Assembly (NCBI RefSeq): GCF_902459465.1
Contig: NC_047081.1
Coordinates: 868,001-932,000 of the forward strand
Reading direction: 5' to 3'
Length of the DNA: 64,000 nucleotides
DNA from: Asterias rubens
Taxonomy: Eukaryota > Echinodermata > Asteroidea > Forcipulatida > Asteriidae
Translations under genes and position numbers: made by a program
The notes under the pieces: model-generated
Told to the model about the DNA's origin: nothing
Databases searched by the model: none
Seen by the model: the letters and a program-made list of their open reading frames with translations, nothing else
Shown here: in pieces, positions 1 to 11,537 of the stretch
Position numbering within the stretch: position 1 is the stretch's first letter
How the letters are laid out: every line of letters begins with the position of its first letter

Positions 1-2814
1 TACAAGGTATTTTTTTATAATCTTGTACACTGGTGACCTCCGAAGCCCTAAGGTATTTTTATGACCAGACAGGAGGTCAAACAATGGTTCTCAATCTGAC
101 CTTTTAAAAGTTTCAAAGGTTAAGATTTTTGTTGATGCTCTTTTTTACCAGATACTGAGAGGTAATGTTGGTCTGCTAGTTTGCATTTTGGGGAGGGAGG
201 GGGGGGGGAATCAGGAAATGTTTTGTATAATATTCTGATTAAAGCCTATACAGTAGATCAGCCCTTGAACTCAGTAAGTTTGTTTACTTTTTGTTTTAGA
301 TCATATTTGATACAGTTCACCAAAATTAATTTGTTCATTACATAATTGCTGTCCCTATTTCTTATAGTACATTTTACAATAATGTATCAATGCGTTTTAC
401 ATTAGTGCCCTGGAATTTGGACCTTTATCATGTTTATAGAAATGCTATAAAAAAAAGGTTGCCAACATTATTACACAATTTCTGTGTGAATTGCTCTTAT
501 TTCTTTCACAATACTTCTGAGATAAAATACATGTACAGGAGAAATTACAAAATAAAATAGTCAAGATTCCCAGAAATGTCTATGAACTAGTTTACATCTT
601 GGCTGAGATACTTGGCAACCTTGCCAGCTGACGCATCTTTCCAGAAAATTCTTGAGCAATGAATTTTAGTTTATAATGAAGCATGTAATGTGCGGTAAAT
701 GCGCCGCACCTGTTCGAGAATGTTACCAAACTTCCTGGTCGTCACGGCCCTGCGCTATAATTTACTATCAAATTCCACGCCCTTTCCTGTCCTACTTGTT
801 TTTCAAACGAGAAATATTGCGAAAAAGGGTTGTAATGGTGGCAAGTTTAGACAGAGTTCCTTGTGAATACACTATGATTCATATCATATGAGATGTATGA
901 CAATATTTTCAGGGACACACCAAGGAGTAAAAAAATAGTTGGGTGTGCGCCATCATTCAAACATGCATTAATGCGATGGCCTAATTCCATAAAGCTATTA
1001 AGCACAGAAATTTGCTAATACAGCAATGTCTTGCCTAGCAGATTTGGCATGGCGTGTCATAGCTGACCAGCTTTTAAGAGCAGAGGACGTGTTTAGTCCC
1101 GGTTGTTGCATATATTTGTCTTTGAGCAAGATACTTTACCATAATGGCTTTGTTTGATGGGACATTAAGCCGTAGGTCCCATGTACATGTACTAGAATTG
1201 GCAGTGCACATAAAAGTGTTTAAACACACTTGTAAGTAAAATGTTGCTCAAAATGCCTTATCTAACCATGTAAGGTTTTATTGCCATTAATTATAAGAGT
1301 GATTACTAAACAGACACCTTCTCTTAAAAAACATTTAAATGCAACTGAAAACCCTTATATGTTTCCATTGAGGTTTATTAAGCTGAAGGGAATGTGAAGT
1401 TAAAACCCTCGGATCGATTAAACGCTCATCAGAGATTAAGAGATAATTATTCGCATCGGGCAATAAAAGCTGAGTCAATCTAAGGCAGCCGCATGAATAA
1501 GTAGAAAATGCGTAGAGATACTGAAGATCGCTGAGTCAATATTTGCGGTGGGAGTCCTTAAACAGGTGTGTCTTGAACGAGGCAGTCTTTGGTGAATGTT
1601 CGGAGTCGCGTGTAGCGACAACCTGTTTGAGTCTCCTGGAGAGATAAGACTTTAAGAAGATGAGTCGCAGAAACTGCTGTCTTGGATGAAATACTGCAGA
1701 AGTCTTAAGTGGTAATTTGTGGTAAAGTCATGCAGGGCTACTTTCAAAAAGACTGTTGCGATATGTTTAAAATGCCAAACCATCAGGAACCAGATCTATG
1801 TAGATGTACTTTCATAGTTTAGAAGCGTTACACCCAAAGGGGTCAGGGGACTTCATCCTCTAGACCAAGGGAAGACCTAGGCCCACTTCCTTCGTTTCTT
1901 ATTCATGGCGATGTAGAGAGACTAGTTATGTAATACCAGAAGGTTCAGGGGGGTCATCCTCTAGACCAAGGCCTGGCTACCCATTTGCAAGATGAAAAAC
2001 GATTATCAATTTCAAACCTTAAATATTCACGCAACTTCGCAATATTTCTTGAGTTATAGTGGTGAACAACTATTAAATACGAAATAAATGTTGCGCAAGT
2101 GGTTGACATCCGTCGTTTCAGAAAAGTTTCAGGAAATTGGCGGCTGATGTTGTTTCCTCCACTTTGATAGTGTTCCAGACGGAAATATTTCTCTAGAAGA
2201 TTATCTTCACGATTACCTTTTGGAGTTTTTTCTTATTAAGATTGGTCAATTTATACACGATCGCTAATCCTACACTTTACCTTTAAGATTTGAATAAACG
2301 CTGAAGAAGTATCATCTGTCTTAATCCAAGTCGATGGCAGATTCAAAACAGTCGCCCCCCCCCCCCACCATCCCTGCCAAAAACCGCAAATATTTAATCA
2401 TCTTCCAGACACCTTCTAAGTGTCAAATCTGACAGCAACTTAAGACATCTGGGTACAGAGTGCTTGTTGTCCCCGTGTTCCAGGGTGGGCCACGAGGGCC
2501 ATGAGGGCCATAACTACATGAATTGACTCAGACGTACGTCATGAGTGTGAACATTGCCCCCCTTGAGTTTGATGTCCTTGCGTTCAAGTTATAGACAATG
2601 CTCAAATTAAGGAGGACTGGCGTTCATTAAGGGAGAGGGCCACTTCCATACGTACGTCCCACCCCCGCATTCAGATGGAGATCCACTTAACTGCCACACC
2701 CAAATGAAAAACATGTATCCGGGTTTATTGTTACTTAACCACGGTTTTCTCCTTGCACAAACAAGCACGTGAAATCCTGAAAGTGTTGCGTAAATCCAGT
2801 GTATCAAAAAATAA
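1..2814. other. noncoding stretch, probably upstream intron of RhoGAP-A
   Basis: No exon could be supported here on either strand. I looked on the plus strand for the missing PH-domain core of RhoGAP-A (the glycine-tryptophan-leucine start and the tryptophan-arginine-phenylalanine strand seen in its paralogue) and did not find it, so the upstream exons probably lie left of position 1. The open frames here have no protein-like composition. A short near-duplicate (a 'catcctctagaccaagg' motif) occurs near 1853 and 1954, and there is a poly-C tract near 2353-2366. Confidence 0.5.
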
Positions 2815-3050
2815 ACCTCAAGGGAAACTGACTCTGTAGATTTCAAGTAATTTTTAAAAAGGCTTTCCAGCCCTTATGTTGGTGGTCTTCCTATTTGTTA
2901 AAATCTTTGTTCGGGGTGCCATTCAGAAGCCATTCAACCGATAACTGCTGTGTAGCAAGGGATCACACCTAAATTATGATACAACCTGGGAAGTGGCAGC
3001 CAGGGGATCACCTTAAGAAGATGCGACTTTTTATTTCAGATTTCCAATAT
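2815..3050 (-). mobile_element. tRNA-derived SINE remnant, family C
   Basis: The reverse complement matches, in the same order, the body of the element at 48210-48490. Shared blocks are a 'caagggaaactgact' block, a 'gatcaccttaag' block, 'gggatcacacc' and a 'ggtgccattcagaagcc' block. The tRNA-like head is missing or degraded, so this is an old inactive copy. Confidence 0.5.
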
Positions 3051-3133
3051 TAAACCGCAAGGCTGTTGCTGTTGGGCTCCTATGCTTTGCTACTAGTTCA
3101 GGACTTAATTATTTATTTGTTTTTATTTAACAG

Positions 3134-3187
3134 AACGCAAAGCTCCAACCAAAAGAGGAACACCAAATGAAAAACATAATTCAGATT
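3134..3187 (+). CDS. RhoGAP-A exon, 54 nt, PH loop insert
   Basis: The acceptor tatttaacag precedes it and the donor gtgagt follows. It starts with two bases of a codon and ends with one (phase 1 at both sides) and encodes a basic polar stretch, RKAPTKRGTPNEKHNSD. In the paralogue this loop is shorter and lies in one exon. Because the exon is symmetric, skipping it keeps the frame. It has no domain motif of its own, so it is the least certain exon of the gene. Confidence 0.55.
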
Positions 3188-6100
3188 GTGAGTATAATTT
3201 TGATAATTTTGGGGACCTTGGAGTGATTGTAGGATGGCAGGTTCAAGGATTTTTACAAGGGTGGGGTCACAAGAAAGGGTCCCAAGAAACGTGGGACACT
3301 GGACAGTACAATAATTAACACTAAGTACATTTTGAAGAATTTAACAACCAATGCTTTAAGTGAGCAAGGGACCCTTGCTAAATTGCTCTAGTGTGAAGCG
3401 GCTTTTCTTGAAATGTGAGCCCTGCCCCATGCAATACAAAACATCCCTTAAGTGTCATGTCTGTTTTTATTGAGATATTTTAGACCCAACTCTCAGCCAA
3501 AAAGAATAAAGAGATAAGTATCATGATGGAAACCTTCCAACAAGGTCGGGTCATGCTGTCTAAATAAAGGTCATCACAGGAAAGGTTGGGTGATACTGTT
3601 TTCTGAGGCAATTTACTGGTCGAGCGTAAGTCAAAGCCGAAGCCAGAGTCAAAGCCGAAGCCCAAGGCTTTAAAAAGCTCTGGTGTTTTTATGAACACTC
3701 ATCTCAGTACTACCTATATGTATAAAGTGTTTTGAATGAGAAATGTAAGTTATTTTTATTTTGCTCCTTGTTCTCTTCAGCCAAGAAAGGTGGTAGTCAC
3801 GGCTCACCGTCAAAACCCTTCTTGGTGTGTTCCTCGACGCTGATGGAACTAGAGCACTGGCAGAGAGAGATACGAAGAGTCCGAGGAGGTGAGCAGGTTG
3901 TTTTCTTGATAACTGAACATTAAACTAACCCCAGGAATAAGCCAGCAGATTCATATATTTTTGACAATATATATATTTTTTTTTATATGAATAATCAGTT
4001 TCAAACCGATTAGTAAAAATTCAATCTGAAATTCAATTTTGATTCCCCATAATCATTCTAATGCCTTTTTTCAACAAAGCACCAAGACTCTGGATTTCAC
4101 TTCCTGAAGACCTCGGAGCAAATGCACAACATCACTCTCTTCCAGTAGAAACTTAAAACACACTTGTTCACACTTGTTCATGCTTGCTTTCTCAACAATT
4201 TGAGAGTATCTTAACTTAACTTAAGCTTCTACTAGACCGGAGCTCTAAAAATGGTTTACAGAAAGTGCACCTTACAAATGCTGTATTAGTTTTAATTATC
4301 AAAGCAAATAATTATGGTATTGCCTTTTTTGACTGATAATAGAAAAGGTGCCTTTGCCAAAACTAAACCTAAACCTGCTTTGTGCTGAGTATGACACGTT
4401 GGTCACGTACTGTCCCCTAACATTGCTGAATCACAGTCAGCCTTCGGACACCTCATACTCTTGCGTAAATATTTAAAGGGGTGACACAGAATCCGTAATC
4501 CGACATCAGGATGAAAAAGCAATCAGGCCAAATTGGCAATTACGCTTACATGTACAGCTGCGAATGTTGCTTTTTTTGAGATATCGCTCAAAATCCAGAG
4601 CTCTTCTTTCCACGCAGAAAAAAAAATCCGTGATTGGAATACACAATCTGAGAAAGTAGCGCTTCTCAGATTCAAATTTCGGGGCATTTAAACTGATATC
4701 GTTTTTTCATCACCACATTACTTCAAAGTGAAATGATTCTCAAAATGCTCAAAAAACCAAGTTTGTATTGCTATTACATAGTACCAAACATATACCTTTT
4801 TCTTTTTTAAGCTTGGAAATATTTCAATTAAGTAATTCCCTTACAGGTTTTTTTCCTGATCGGTGGTAAAATCCTGATTCTACACAAACACATATCATAC
4901 AGAGGCACATAATTATCGTGTTTTCTTCATCTGATCTTGATGAATTGATTGCTTCAAAAGAATGCATGACTTTGCAACACACTAGCGGAAGTTTTTACTA
5001 TAAGAACAAATAAGCACAAGGTTAAAAATCTGTTTACTGATGTTTGGCGGACAACATCTGACACTACCTTTAAGTCAGCCTGAGCCATCCCAGACAAAGC
5101 CCACAGGAGACCCAAAACACACTGGAAATGCTCACCGAGGCCTGGCTGGTCTCGATAGCGGAGAAAAAGGAAAAAACTCCGGAGGAAAGTTCAGTGGAAA
5201 TGTCAAACAATTCATAGAAGTCACTTCAATGACTCACATTTGATTTCTTTATGCCTACTGCTACTTGGCCCTATTTCTTAAAGCTGTTTAGAAACAACTT
5301 TCTTTACTAAGCAAAAATTGCTCAGGCACCAGTTGCAACAATGCAAACTTTGTTGCATTTTGGCTTTTACCCAGTTTCTGCTTAGCAATTTTGTTCTGTG
5401 CTTAACACATTTTTGTACTTACAGGCTTTATAAAACTAGGCCCTGGTATTTCAACCGTCTTTAAAGCTCTATGTCATCTAAACTGGTTCCCTGTTCTTGT
5501 ACCCTTCAAGGGTATAGGCAAGTTGCTTTTACCAACTGAAGGTTTCATTGGTTGAGACTGTGCTGGCATGCGGGCACATGTACGGAAATCGCATTGCTCT
5601 CTAAATCCAGCAGGAAGAATATCTAGTGGCGCCTCGGTGGTTGTTTAACACCCATACCATTCACTTGATCATTACTTTGAACATCCAAACCACCCTTAAC
5701 TCTAAATGGAATCTTATTTGTCTTCCTTTCTAGGTGTTTTCGGCCAGAGTTTAGAAGACACCATTATTAATGAGAGTGACTCCTGTACAAAGGTCATCCC
5801 GACGGTTGTAGAGCTGTGTGTCAATTACATTAGGAATAACGGACTGAGAGAGGAAGGCATCTTCAGGTAGGGTTTGTTTGATTGTTTGTTTGTTCATTGT
5901 TGGGGTGTTTGTTTGTTTTTGTTTGTCTGTCTGTTAAGATAATCTCCCGTCAAGGGAACTCGACAAACTCCCACAAGGGGATAAAAACACCAAGCAAGCA
6001 AAAGCAAATCTCTCTCACATGCAAACATTGGTTTAACGTCTATGATTATGAATTGCACAAATCAAGAATTTTGTGACTCAGTAACTAGACGACAATACTA

Positions 6101-8243
6101 AGTCTAGTCATTGACCTAGCTTGGTAGGATTCAAGCCCCAATCCTTTTGATTGCAAGTCCTGCAGTCTAACCACTGAACAAATAGTTTTGCCCTTTTGCT
6201 GGTTGTAACAAGTATGATTGCTAAAACTCTACGTTTTTCTAACTATAGATTGAACGGACGCAGTTGTCTGGTGCAAGAGCTTCAAGATGCTTTTGACAAA
6301 GGGGAAAGACCCAGCTTTGACGAGGCAAACGCAGGGATCCACACCATTGCCTCACTGCTGAAGCGTTACTTCCAGCTTCTCCCGGAGCCTATCATCCCAT
6401 GGCGCCATTGTAAATATTTCATCCCCGTCATGCAGTACCTCCAAGAGAACGAAGATGAAGGTCGACACAAGCTGATCATCCAGCTGGCCCTCCTTCCCCG
6501 CATAAACTACAACCTTCTTAAGTATCTCTGTCAGTTCCTGCACGACGTCCATCGCCAGGAGGCCTTCAATAAGATGGGACTTGGTAACCTAGCTAATATC
6601 TTCGCTCCGCATATCTTACGGCCGAAGCACGCCCAAGGGGCCTTCTTGCTCGGAAGCACAGCTCTCAGCTTAAGACTCGTGCACTACCTGATCAACCATC
6701 AGGACAAGTTGTTCCCACCGACGAGTGATATACTGATGGACTATGAGGTCATTGAAGCCCCACCTTCTTCGGCATCGCCGATGTCTAGCTTCGACTCGAC
6801 AGGGAGCTTGTATGAGAGGGCGAGCTCCTGTGAGTACGAAGTCGAGATCATTCCAAGATTTCAGGAAAATGGGAAGGATTGGCGAGGAGGTGACGGGCAG
6901 GAGAAGAAACACAGCAGGATTCAGAAGACAGAGAGCTGTAATTACGAGTTGGAACTCTTTGGGGAGGAGTACGGCACCCCGGCAGATGTGAACAGTATCT
7001 ATGAGAACTTAGATCTCTCCAGTGGACCCTCATTAATTGAATCCCTGAAGAATCGCATCTCGGAAATGCCGAATAAACCGCCCTCGCAGAATGAGCAGAA
7101 AGCAAAGCGGTACGGCGTGTCATATCGTGATCCCGCTTCGTTCGGCGTTATTGCAAACGGACCGCGACGTCACTCCAGCGATAACCCCCACAGCGGTAAG
7201 GTGAATGGGTCGGACGGACCGATGTTGCGTGGAAAGAAACATAAGTTTCAGAATGGAGACGTTCACAGCCAGGTGCAGTCCACCTATCAGAATGTGAAAT
7301 CCTTAGCGATTGCCATCAAGGAGCAATCACCAGACACCTGTAATGGGGCCAACGCCTACCAGAACCCAAACCCACTTCATACTGCTTTGATTCGGGACCT
7401 TAAAGCGGCTACCACAAGCGAGGATGACTATCTCCAGCCGATATTCGTCAAGCAATCTACAAGGACCAATGGGGAGGCCCTAAAACCCCCGCCCAAGACC
7501 GCTGTCAAGACGGTCTTTAACAGTGACACAACGAAACCTAGACAAAACCAGGTGCAACGATCAGGCACCAACGAGATGAACGGTAAGCCCTCTACGAGTG
7601 CAAAACCTATACCAAGTGGGGATACAATGGCGCCCTCGCAAGGGTTGAGAGCACGGTTACGACAGAAAGAGGAAGAGATTGGTAGACAGCAGAAAACATT
7701 GGATAAAATCAAGAAAGAGCGGGAATCACTAAGAGTCAAGTTGTGCGCTGAGGTTAGTTTTTCTTTATTGTCATTATTTTTTTTATTTTTTTTCAGACCA
7801 AATTCTCAAAGAGGCATTCAAGATGAGGGCTGAAAAGTAAGGGTGGAGAGAAATATCTTCTTAAGTGGGAGAGCATCTCAAAAGTCGGACATGCTCTTGA
7901 TACAGGGGACAATCCCTTGGGCATACTTTGGCAATCTAGTGGACTGTCGGAATATTCTGCGGGATCTTGACATTGTGCCAAACCTTAGGAATACCAACAA
8001 CTCGAATATTCCGATGTTCCTGCCCTGAAATGTACAAGTTCACTCAAAGAAACAAGCTGGCATGGTATTAGGATATTGTTTTGGAACAAACAATGGGGCT
8101 TAAGAACTCAACATGTGAGACTCAAGTATTTCCATTTCATCTTTTATCTATTCTAGGAGGCAGCCCGTAACTCAACAGAGGAGCGGAATCGTCAGTTGCA
8201 GCTGGAGATTGACAGCCTCAAGAGACGTCTTGGGATCAGATGA
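3134..8243 (+). CDS. RhoGAP-A: PH-RhoGAP of the ARHGAP22/24/25 family, 3' part of the gene
   Basis: GTPase-activating protein for Rho-family small GTPases (by family, mainly Rac/Cdc42), expected at the cortex and actin cytoskeleton. Exons in the window are 3134-3187, 3781-3888, 5734-5866, 6249-7752 and 8157-8243. They join in one frame into about 627 residues ending at TGA 8241-8243. In order the product has the last strand and C-terminal helix of a PH domain (motif HWQREIRRVRGG), the family linker VFGQSLEDT, and a RhoGAP domain with arginine finger EEGIFR, the core motif HTIASLLKRYF, LLPEPIIPW and NYNLLKYLCQFL. A long polar serine-rich tail and a C-terminal coiled coil (RLRQKEEEIGRQQ, then the last exon) follow. 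The usual GPN after the catalytic core is APH here. The PH core exon lies outside the window. It is convergent with JNK and paralogous to the gene at 46-57 kb. Family assignment is secure; one-to-one orthology with ARHGAP22, 24 or 25 is not. Confidence 0.93.
3781..3888 (+). CDS. RhoGAP-A exon, end of PH domain
   Basis: Acceptor ttctcttcag, donor gtgagc. Encodes the last PH strand (PFLVCSSTLMELEHW) and the C-terminal PH helix with its tryptophan, QREIRRVRG. This aligns with WASSIQEADEWVQVIRRA in the paralogue at 48697-48822. Confidence 0.88.
4076..4190 (+). mobile_element. non-LTR retrotransposon 3'-end remnant
   Basis: Translates as APRLWISLPEDLG, then a degraded segment and a hint of NTLVH. 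This is the C-terminal signature of CR1/L2-type reverse transcriptase ORFs (APRLWNSLP...FKxxLKTHLF). Only the tail survives and it has a stop. It lies in an intron of RhoGAP-A. Confidence 0.5.
5268..5450 (+). repeat. AAGC-rich short interspersed element (family A)
   Basis: Carries the family order: aaagctgttt at the left end, caccagttgcaacaatg in the middle, tttctgcttagcaa, gtacttacaggcttta, and ggccct at the right end. Intronic in RhoGAP-A. Confidence 0.7.
5734..5866 (+). CDS. RhoGAP-A exon, start of RhoGAP domain (133 nt)
   Basis: Acceptor cctttctag, donor gtaggg. Encodes VFGQSLEDT, a cysteine-containing helix (VVELCVNYIRNN) and GLREEGIF. The codon of the catalytic arginine is split AG|A across the next intron. 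Length and both phases are identical to the equivalent exon of the paralogue (47873-48005). Confidence 0.95.
5938..6182 (-). mobile_element. tRNA-derived SINE, family B
   Basis: Shares cccgtcaagggaactcg, acattggtttaacgtc and tgattatgaattgcac with the copy at 12335-12570. On the minus strand the right end reads as a tRNA-like head: cagtggttagactgcagg, then a B-box-like ggcttgaatcc. It lies immediately upstream of the large exon of RhoGAP-A. Confidence 0.65.
6249..7752 (+). CDS. RhoGAP-A large exon: RhoGAP core plus disordered tail
   Basis: 1504 nt, 501 full codons after the split arginine codon. The acceptor ctaactatag precedes it and the donor gttagt follows. The frame is open leftwards to an ATG at 6196, but that ATG lies in the intron; homology starts at 6249. 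The first about 165 codons complete the RhoGAP domain, and the rest is polar and probably disordered, with several tyrosines in acidic context. The exon ends in a predicted coiled coil rich in E, K, R and Q. Confidence 0.96.
8157..8243 (+). CDS. RhoGAP-A last coding exon (coiled-coil end)
   Basis: Acceptor tctattctag. It encodes 28 residues (EEAARNSTEERNRQL at the join, ending LKRRLGIR) and stops at TGA. Exactly 87 nt, as in the last exon of the paralogue. It continues the heptad pattern of the previous exon's end. Confidence 0.92.
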   Translation, partial: EAARNSTEERNRQLQLEIDSLKRRLGIR

Positions 8244-8468
8244 GGCTCCTCAGCAGCATCATCGTCTCATTCTCATCATCTTCAGAAATACTCATCACCT
8301 CTCAAGTTCTTGTAAGAAAAACTTCTTTACTTAAGGGAAGGTAAAAATTTGGTAATCACTCTTAAAGTTAATGGCGAGAAAAACATTTGGTTTATACAAG
8401 CCAAAATTATAATTTCAGAATTGCACTATATGAGAGCCAATATTACTATTCGTAAACTGTAACTTAAG

Positions 8469-8690
8469 TAGGATTTGAAGGTTTTTGGTTAAACCATGTG
8501 GAAATCTTTGTTTGAGTAGTGTTTTTTCTGAAAAGAACAGGTGGTTAACTGGTATGCTCTGATCGTCTTCCATTCTTGTTGGAACGATCAGAACATACTG
8601 ATCAAAACGTTGAGTCGTTAACCATCGGTTCTTTTCAGAACCAACACTCCTCATAAAGAGATTTCCACATGGTGTTACCGCAAACCTCTC
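8469..8690. repeat. inverted-repeat element (family D)
   Basis: The two halves are inverted copies. The left has aaccatgtggaaatct, gagtagtg and ctgaaaagaac; the right has gttcttttcag, ctcctc and agatttccacatggt. Related halves occur at 29555-29735 and 57311-57480. Confidence 0.65.
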
Positions 8691-9097
8691 TTAGTTAAAC
8701 TGTTACTTGTACGCCTACGTTTCGCTCTCCAATATGTCCACTCCGCCACAGCTGTTTAAATCACAATGTTTTGATTGTGAGAGTTTGTATCTGGTTGCGA
8801 TGTTAACCAGGACAGAAGATAACAGGAAAGCCCCTAGTAATCTCAACCTATGAGTGAGGGCGGTTAACTCCATGCAGTATGAGAGGTGTCATCAGCAGAT
8901 TGCCTCCCCATCAATCATAAGTGCTTATAATCGGAGCTGATTTTAAGCTCTGATGCTTGTGTGGTTTTATTGATGGGTGTGAAATGATCAGTAGTGGGAG
9001 GTTGACAAGGTCAGCAAATGAGGTGGGGGAGGGGGTTATGGACTGTTGCTCAACACAGAGTACGCTTTGCTGACCACTGTTATCGTGCTTAACACCA

Positions 9098-9295
9098 GGG
9101 CCCTATTTCATATTAAGCTGTTAAGCAGAAAATACAGCTTTGCAAATTTGCTAAGAAACAAATGAGTAGGGCACCAGTTGAAACAATGTAAACTGTATGG
9201 AACTTTGGCTGATAATAACCAGTTTCTGTGAAGCAAGGTTTTTCTGTGCTTAGCAAGTTGTTATGCTCAAAGGTTTTTATGAATTTGGGCCCTGA
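9098..9295 (+). repeat. AAGC-rich element (family A)
   Basis: A near full-length copy bounded by gggccctatttcat and gaatttgggccct, with the central caccagttgaaacaatg and ggctgataataacc. Confidence 0.75.
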
Positions 9296-9481
9296 GCACA
9301 ATTTCATAGAGCTGCTTAAGCATAAAATATTGCTTAAAAAGTTTCTAATAAGCAGAAATTAGCAGGATACCAGTCACAGATTGCACATGAGCAGTGTCAT
9401 TTTGGCGGCTTGTACTTAAGCACAATTTTGTTGGGCGTAGCTACTTTTTCTACTTAACTATCTCTATGAAATTTGGTCCTT
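9296..9481 (+). repeat. AAGC-rich element (family A), tandem second copy
   Basis: Directly follows the previous copy: atttcatagagctgcttaag, agcaggataccagtcac, then a tail like atgaaatttggtcc. A partial third copy (ttttcataaagctgttaag) begins at about 9496, so three copies are head to tail. Confidence 0.6.
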
Positions 9482-9949
9482 TACCTAAATTTATTTTCAT
9501 AAAGCTGTTAAGCAGAAAATACGGTTTGACAAATTGCATAGCAGAGTATTCTTTAACTTGGTTTGAGGCTGAATAAATGCAGGTTTTTCATCTTTGTGGG
9601 TTTTTCTAACCCGAGGGCAAGATTAACCCTTGGCTTTACCCCACCACACCCCTCTCTGATTGAATTAGGAGAAACAATTACACCCAGTTGCCCAAAAGGC
9701 CACAAGGCTCTACTGCACAGAATCCCTGAGCTATTCCAATAAGGCCAGTCAAAAAGAAATACTTGTAGGCTGTGCCGTTAAAACTGGCGGGCTGTGTCAT
9801 TTCACTTGAAACCAAACTTGCGCTCAAAGAAAACCCAAACAAAGCAAACAAAGAAACAACACAAAATCCGTAAAAAGTAAAACCATAAGCAACCTCGTTT
9901 AAGATAGAAGCGAAAATAGAACCAGCTGTTGTACCAACCAAACCTCTGG

Positions 9950-10020
9950 TATGAATTCAAAACAAAATGTTTTTAAACAACCTGACGTTTGGACCATACC
10001 AGAGTCTTTCTGGAGTTAAG
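9950..10020 (+). repeat. family E arm (cctgacgtttg...agagtctttct)
   Basis: One arm of the inverted-repeat element that is complete at 60190-60335. Confidence 0.4.
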
Positions 10021-10956
10021 ATTGAATGAAATTTACTGACACCTTCACCAGATGGTGTCTGTAGATAGTTGAAACTTCTCCGAATTCTTGGCAGTGTTTT
10101 TTCTTTTTTTCAGACTGATTAATCCAAGGTGCATTCACTTAATGGGAAAGATCACTATCAGATTTAAACCGTCTCCAACCCCTATTTCCTGTCCAAGTAA
10201 AGACGGATTTGTAGTCAAATGTAGATGTCGAGGGGGTGAACAAATGACGACAGTTTTAAAGTAAAAACATCCAGAAAAGTTGAGCTCAATTCAATTGGGA
10301 AGAATCATTCTCTGTGAATTTCATAGGCATGAAATTCACCTCGCTTTTGTCAATTAGGACTACAGATATCTTTAGAGGGATTGATTTGATGTCATTCACA
10401 GCGGCGGTGTGTCCCTGTCGTATTTTATGCACATATCCTGTGTTACTGTTTATGTTGATGACATGGTTTGTCACATGACCTGTTTCAATTTACATTTTAA
10501 TGAATATTCATAATATTTATATCAACTTGGTGACTTGTTTAGTGACTATAATTGTAACTGTCACATTTAGTGAAGTGACTCCGCCCCCCTGAATCTATCC
10601 AAACGCACGTAGCCCCACATGGTGTTTTTTTCAGAAGTGGAGTTAACTGGGTGATTGGGAGTCCAGGTGCCAGTCCAAAACGCCTCAACTCCGTTGGCAT
10701 GGTAACATCCATCAAACCGGGGGAAAAACAAAGAATATCATAGTTACTCATGTACACGTTGACAGTAAAACTTGATAACAGTTTTCGTCAAATGTTAGAA
10801 GGGGGAGGGTTTGTGAGTCATTTTGTAGAATGTTCGACGAACGACGTTGTGTCGTTGGGCTGTGTTAGATTAAAGGAAGACCCTTGTGGGTTTTAGTGAC
10901 TCATTGTTGGTCTGCAGAGACAATGCCAACCTGACACATTCACTGTTGGTCCTTCA

Positions 10957-11537
10957 CTCATGGGTTTACTAGACAATCTTTAAAGGGATGGTACATCATT
11001 GTTTGCTGGAAGAGTACATTCATTCCAAACTCTCATGGGTTTACTAGTCAATCTTTAAAGGGATGGTACATTATTGTTTGCTGGAAGAGTACATTCATTC
11101 CAAACTCTCATGGGTTTACTAGACAATCTTTAAAGGGATGGTACATTATTGTTTGCTGGAAGAGTACATTCATTCCAAACTCTCATGGGTTTACTAGACA
11201 ATCTTTAAAGGGATGGTACATTATTGTTTGCTGGAAGAGTACATTCATTCCAAACTCTCATGGGTTTACTAGACAATCTTTAAAGGGATGGTACATTATT
11301 GTTTGCTGGAAGAGTACATTCATTCCAAACTCTCATGGGTTTACTAGACAATCTTTAGAGGGATGGTACATCATTGTTTGCTGGAAGAGTACATTCATTC
11401 CAAACTCTCATGGGTTTACTAGACAATCTTTAAAGGGATGGTACATTATTGTTTGCTGGAAGAGTACATTCATTTAGATCCTGTTTACAAGAAACATCAT
11501 CAAGGGGTGGTACATCATTGGTTATTAGAAGAGTAAA
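10957..11537. repeat. 75-bp tandem array, about seven copies
   Basis: The phrase ctcatgggtttactag recurs at 10957, 11032, 11107, 11182, 11257, 11332 and 11407, an exact 75-bp period with only a few substitutions. A decayed eighth unit follows to about 11537 (ggggtggtacatcattgg). The units are directly adjacent with no spacers. The array is within the possible 3' UTR of RhoGAP-A. Confidence 0.95.

Noticed and set aside
6196..6248. ATG at 6196 as a gene start for RhoGAP-A
   Set aside because: The sequence before 6249 is intron and SINE. The homology and a splice acceptor begin at 6249, with upstream exons in phase.
6352..7123. Open frames opposite and out of frame to the large RhoGAP-A exon
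   Set aside because: They are shadows of a GC-rich coding exon whose in-frame product has clear RhoGAP homology.
10957..11474. CRISPR-like regular repeat array
   Set aside because: The 75-bp units are directly adjacent with no unique spacers, and the genome is eukaryotic.
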